A stretch of DNA of 14,820 bases from Baffinella frigidus (lineage: Eukaryota; Cryptophyceae; Cryptomonadales; Baffinellaceae): positions 55,078-69,897 of the forward strand of contig MU647267.1 in the NCBI GenBank assembly GCA_026770585.1, in the 5' to 3' direction. Positions 13,792 to 14,820 of the stretch are shown in pieces. The position numbers were made by a program, and so were the translations under genes. The notes under the pieces were generated by a model. The model searched no databases. It was not told the origin of the DNA and saw nothing but the letters and a program-made list of their open reading frames with translations. Numbering within the stretch: position 1 is the stretch's first letter; each line of letters begins with the position of its first letter.

Positions 13792-14063
13792 AGTATTCAT
13801 AATGAATCCTTTAGGTCCTTTAGGTTCTTCGAGCTCCCAACATAGGCGGACACCGGAACTGGTTCTGCAGAGAAGCCATGCTTCCTTTCGGATCACATTG
13901 AGGCCCCCCGGTGCAAAGGATCGCGGCAGAAACCGGCTAAATACGATTTCGGAACTCTCCGATCTGATTGTGGTGTATCTTAAGGCTCTAAATGAAGTCT
14001 AGATAGACTACTGTCTCATTTCTACCCTTAAGACGCACCAACATCGTATTCATTATGAATACT
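13792..14063. mobile_element. 272-bp segment bounded by 16-bp inverted repeats
   Basis: AGTATTCATAATGAAT at 13792-13807 and its exact reverse complement at 14048-14063. It contains copy 2 of dispersed repeat E and a 66-codon open frame without recognisable motif. No target duplication was found. The terminal motif is itself nearly palindromic, so element status is tentative. Confidence 0.55.
13809..13894 (+). repeat. Dispersed repeat E, copy 2
   Basis: Shares ctttaggtcctttaggtt, ctcccaacata, ctgcagagaa and tttcggatc with 8877-8972 in intron 12. It lies just inside the left inverted repeat of the 272-bp segment, whereas copy 1 lacks those termini. Confidence 0.75.
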
Positions 14064-14085
14064 TGGCGGGATTAGATTCGACCTT

Positions 14086-14292
14086 CCCAGGTTCCCACCG
14101 CAAGCATCCCTTCCTAGAAGGTTCCCACCGCAAGCATCCCTTCCTAGAACGGCGAGAGGTTGCCTGTCTTATGTGAAGGTAGCGCTAAAGCGCTTGCGTC
14201 GAAAACTAGTGTTGCGCAACCACTAGTGTAGTGTTGCGCAACCACTAGTGCACCGCAAGCATCCTTTCCTAGAACGGCGAGAGGTTTCCTCC
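14086..14292 (+). repeat. Nested tandem and palindromic repeats
   Basis: caccgcaagcatccyttcct followed by agaa occurs three times (about 14096, 14126, 14250), the last two also sharing cggcgagaggtt. Between them lie agcgctaaagcgct and two tandem copies of a near-palindrome around TTGCGCAA (agtgttgcgcaaccactagtg at about 14207 and 14230). Confidence 0.85.
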
Positions 14293-14579
14293 TTCTGGGC
14301 GTCAAGCCTTTTGCTATTGTTTTTTCTTGCCGGTCAAGAGTGGGATATTTGGCGACTTAAGATCACGTTGCCCACGAAACCGCCAGGATTCCTAGCGGTC
14401 GTGATGAATGGTTTCTGGTACAAAAAGTCGAAAAAGTATTGTAGTGGTACAAACCTGTCAACTTTTGTGATCGAGGACTTTTCAACCCCTAGTCAGCTCC
14501 AGGGTGGATGACAGGTAAAATCTGGGGAAGGGCTCTGACATACTTGGATACGGCAAAACCCAAACCCTAAACCCTAAAC
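14293..14579. other. Unassigned intergenic stretch
   Basis: An 87-codon open frame reading from 14248 to 14511 (with a hydrophobic LLLLFFLAG run) passes through here but overlaps the tandem repeat at its start and shows no recognisable family. It is not called as a gene. A short CCCTAAA run appears at 14558-14584. Confidence 0.5.
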
Positions 14580-14587
14580 CCTAACCC

Positions 14588-14679
14588 CCCCCTATGGCTG
14601 TCATACATCTATCCCTTATGTGGCGACCCTACGGTGGTCCTGGGGGGGGGCGCGGCTCCTTCTCAGCGAGGTGCACCTC
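14588..14679. mobile_element. MITE family B, copy B5, degraded left end
   Basis: The C-run at the left, GTGGTCCTGGGGGGGG and the right end ctcagcgaggtgcacctcta match the family pattern. The left terminal repeat is not recognisable. Confidence 0.65.
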
Positions 14680-14681
14680 TA

Positions 14682-14797
14682 CATGTATCTCGCTCGTAAG
14701 AAACTCCCCCCCTCCCCAGGACCATCACAGGGCCCTAGGCACAGGCCTACTGTAGGCTCCTAGGGAGTGGCGCTTTCTTATCAGCGAGGTACTCCTG
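14682..14797. mobile_element. MITE family B, copy B6
   Basis: The left end catgtatctcgctcgtaaga followed by aac and the right end gcgaggtactcctg flank the usual CCTAGG/CACAGGGCCCTAG core. tacatgta occurs at both flanks (14680 and 14798). Confidence 0.78.
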
Positions 14798-14820
14798 TAC
14801 ATGTAACGGCAGATCGCTAA

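Overview
The window is nuclear DNA of a microbial eukaryote, most likely an alga or another protist. It carries one protein-coding gene that I can recognise: the C-terminal part of XPB (ERCC3/Rad25/Ssl2), the DNA translocase/helicase subunit of the general transcription and repair factor TFIIH. The gene lies on the + strand, enters the window already in progress, and ends at a TGA at 12250-12252. Sixteen exons (30-114 nt each, 1215 nt in total) can be joined in frame to give 404 residues. They are separated by 15 introns of about 270-1760 nt, so roughly 91% of the gene span here is intron.

The introns are unusual. They are built largely of CCCTAAA-type heptamers, the C-rich strand of a plant/algal/alveolate-type (TTTAGGG)n telomere repeat, and of local 7-nt variants (CCCCAAA, CCATAAA, CCCTACA, CCCTCAA, CCCGGAA, CCCAGAA, CCCCACA and, in one intron, CATTTCA). 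The C-rich strand is almost always the sense strand of XPB. Embedded in the repeats are about 33 partial, decaying copies of the XPB exons, from 13 of the 16 exons. The copies follow a strict rule: those upstream of an intact exon keep its acceptor side, and those downstream keep its donor side plus flanking intron. This is what repeated boundary-spanning tandem duplication would leave when only changes that stay inside an intron survive. I regard this as the main discovery in the window.

Layout: 1-4284 holds exons 1-6 (up to helicase motifs II and III and the RED motif) in telomere-like repeat. 4285-6562 holds exons 7-8, with an AT-rich insert, a 168-bp foldback element and TTAGTTAC satellites. 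6563-8689 holds exons 9-12 (helicase motifs V and VI), with a polypurine tract and an exact 100-bp tandem array. 8690-11179 holds exon 13 and a long, mostly non-telomeric intron 13 with an AT-rich foldback element. 11180-12252 holds exons 14-16. From 12253 to the end I see no convincing gene. That stretch holds a polypurine tract, several copies of a small TA-flanked inverted-repeat (MITE-like) family, a second, oppositely oriented copy of the 168-bp foldback, another terminal-inverted-repeat element and some short palindromic tandem repeats.

The lineage cannot be fixed from sequence alone. TTTAGGG-type repeats, GC-AG introns and small intron-borne MITEs fit several algal and alveolate groups. 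All exon boundaries are inferred from reading frame, splice dinucleotides and protein similarity recalled from family knowledge. No transcript or database search was available.
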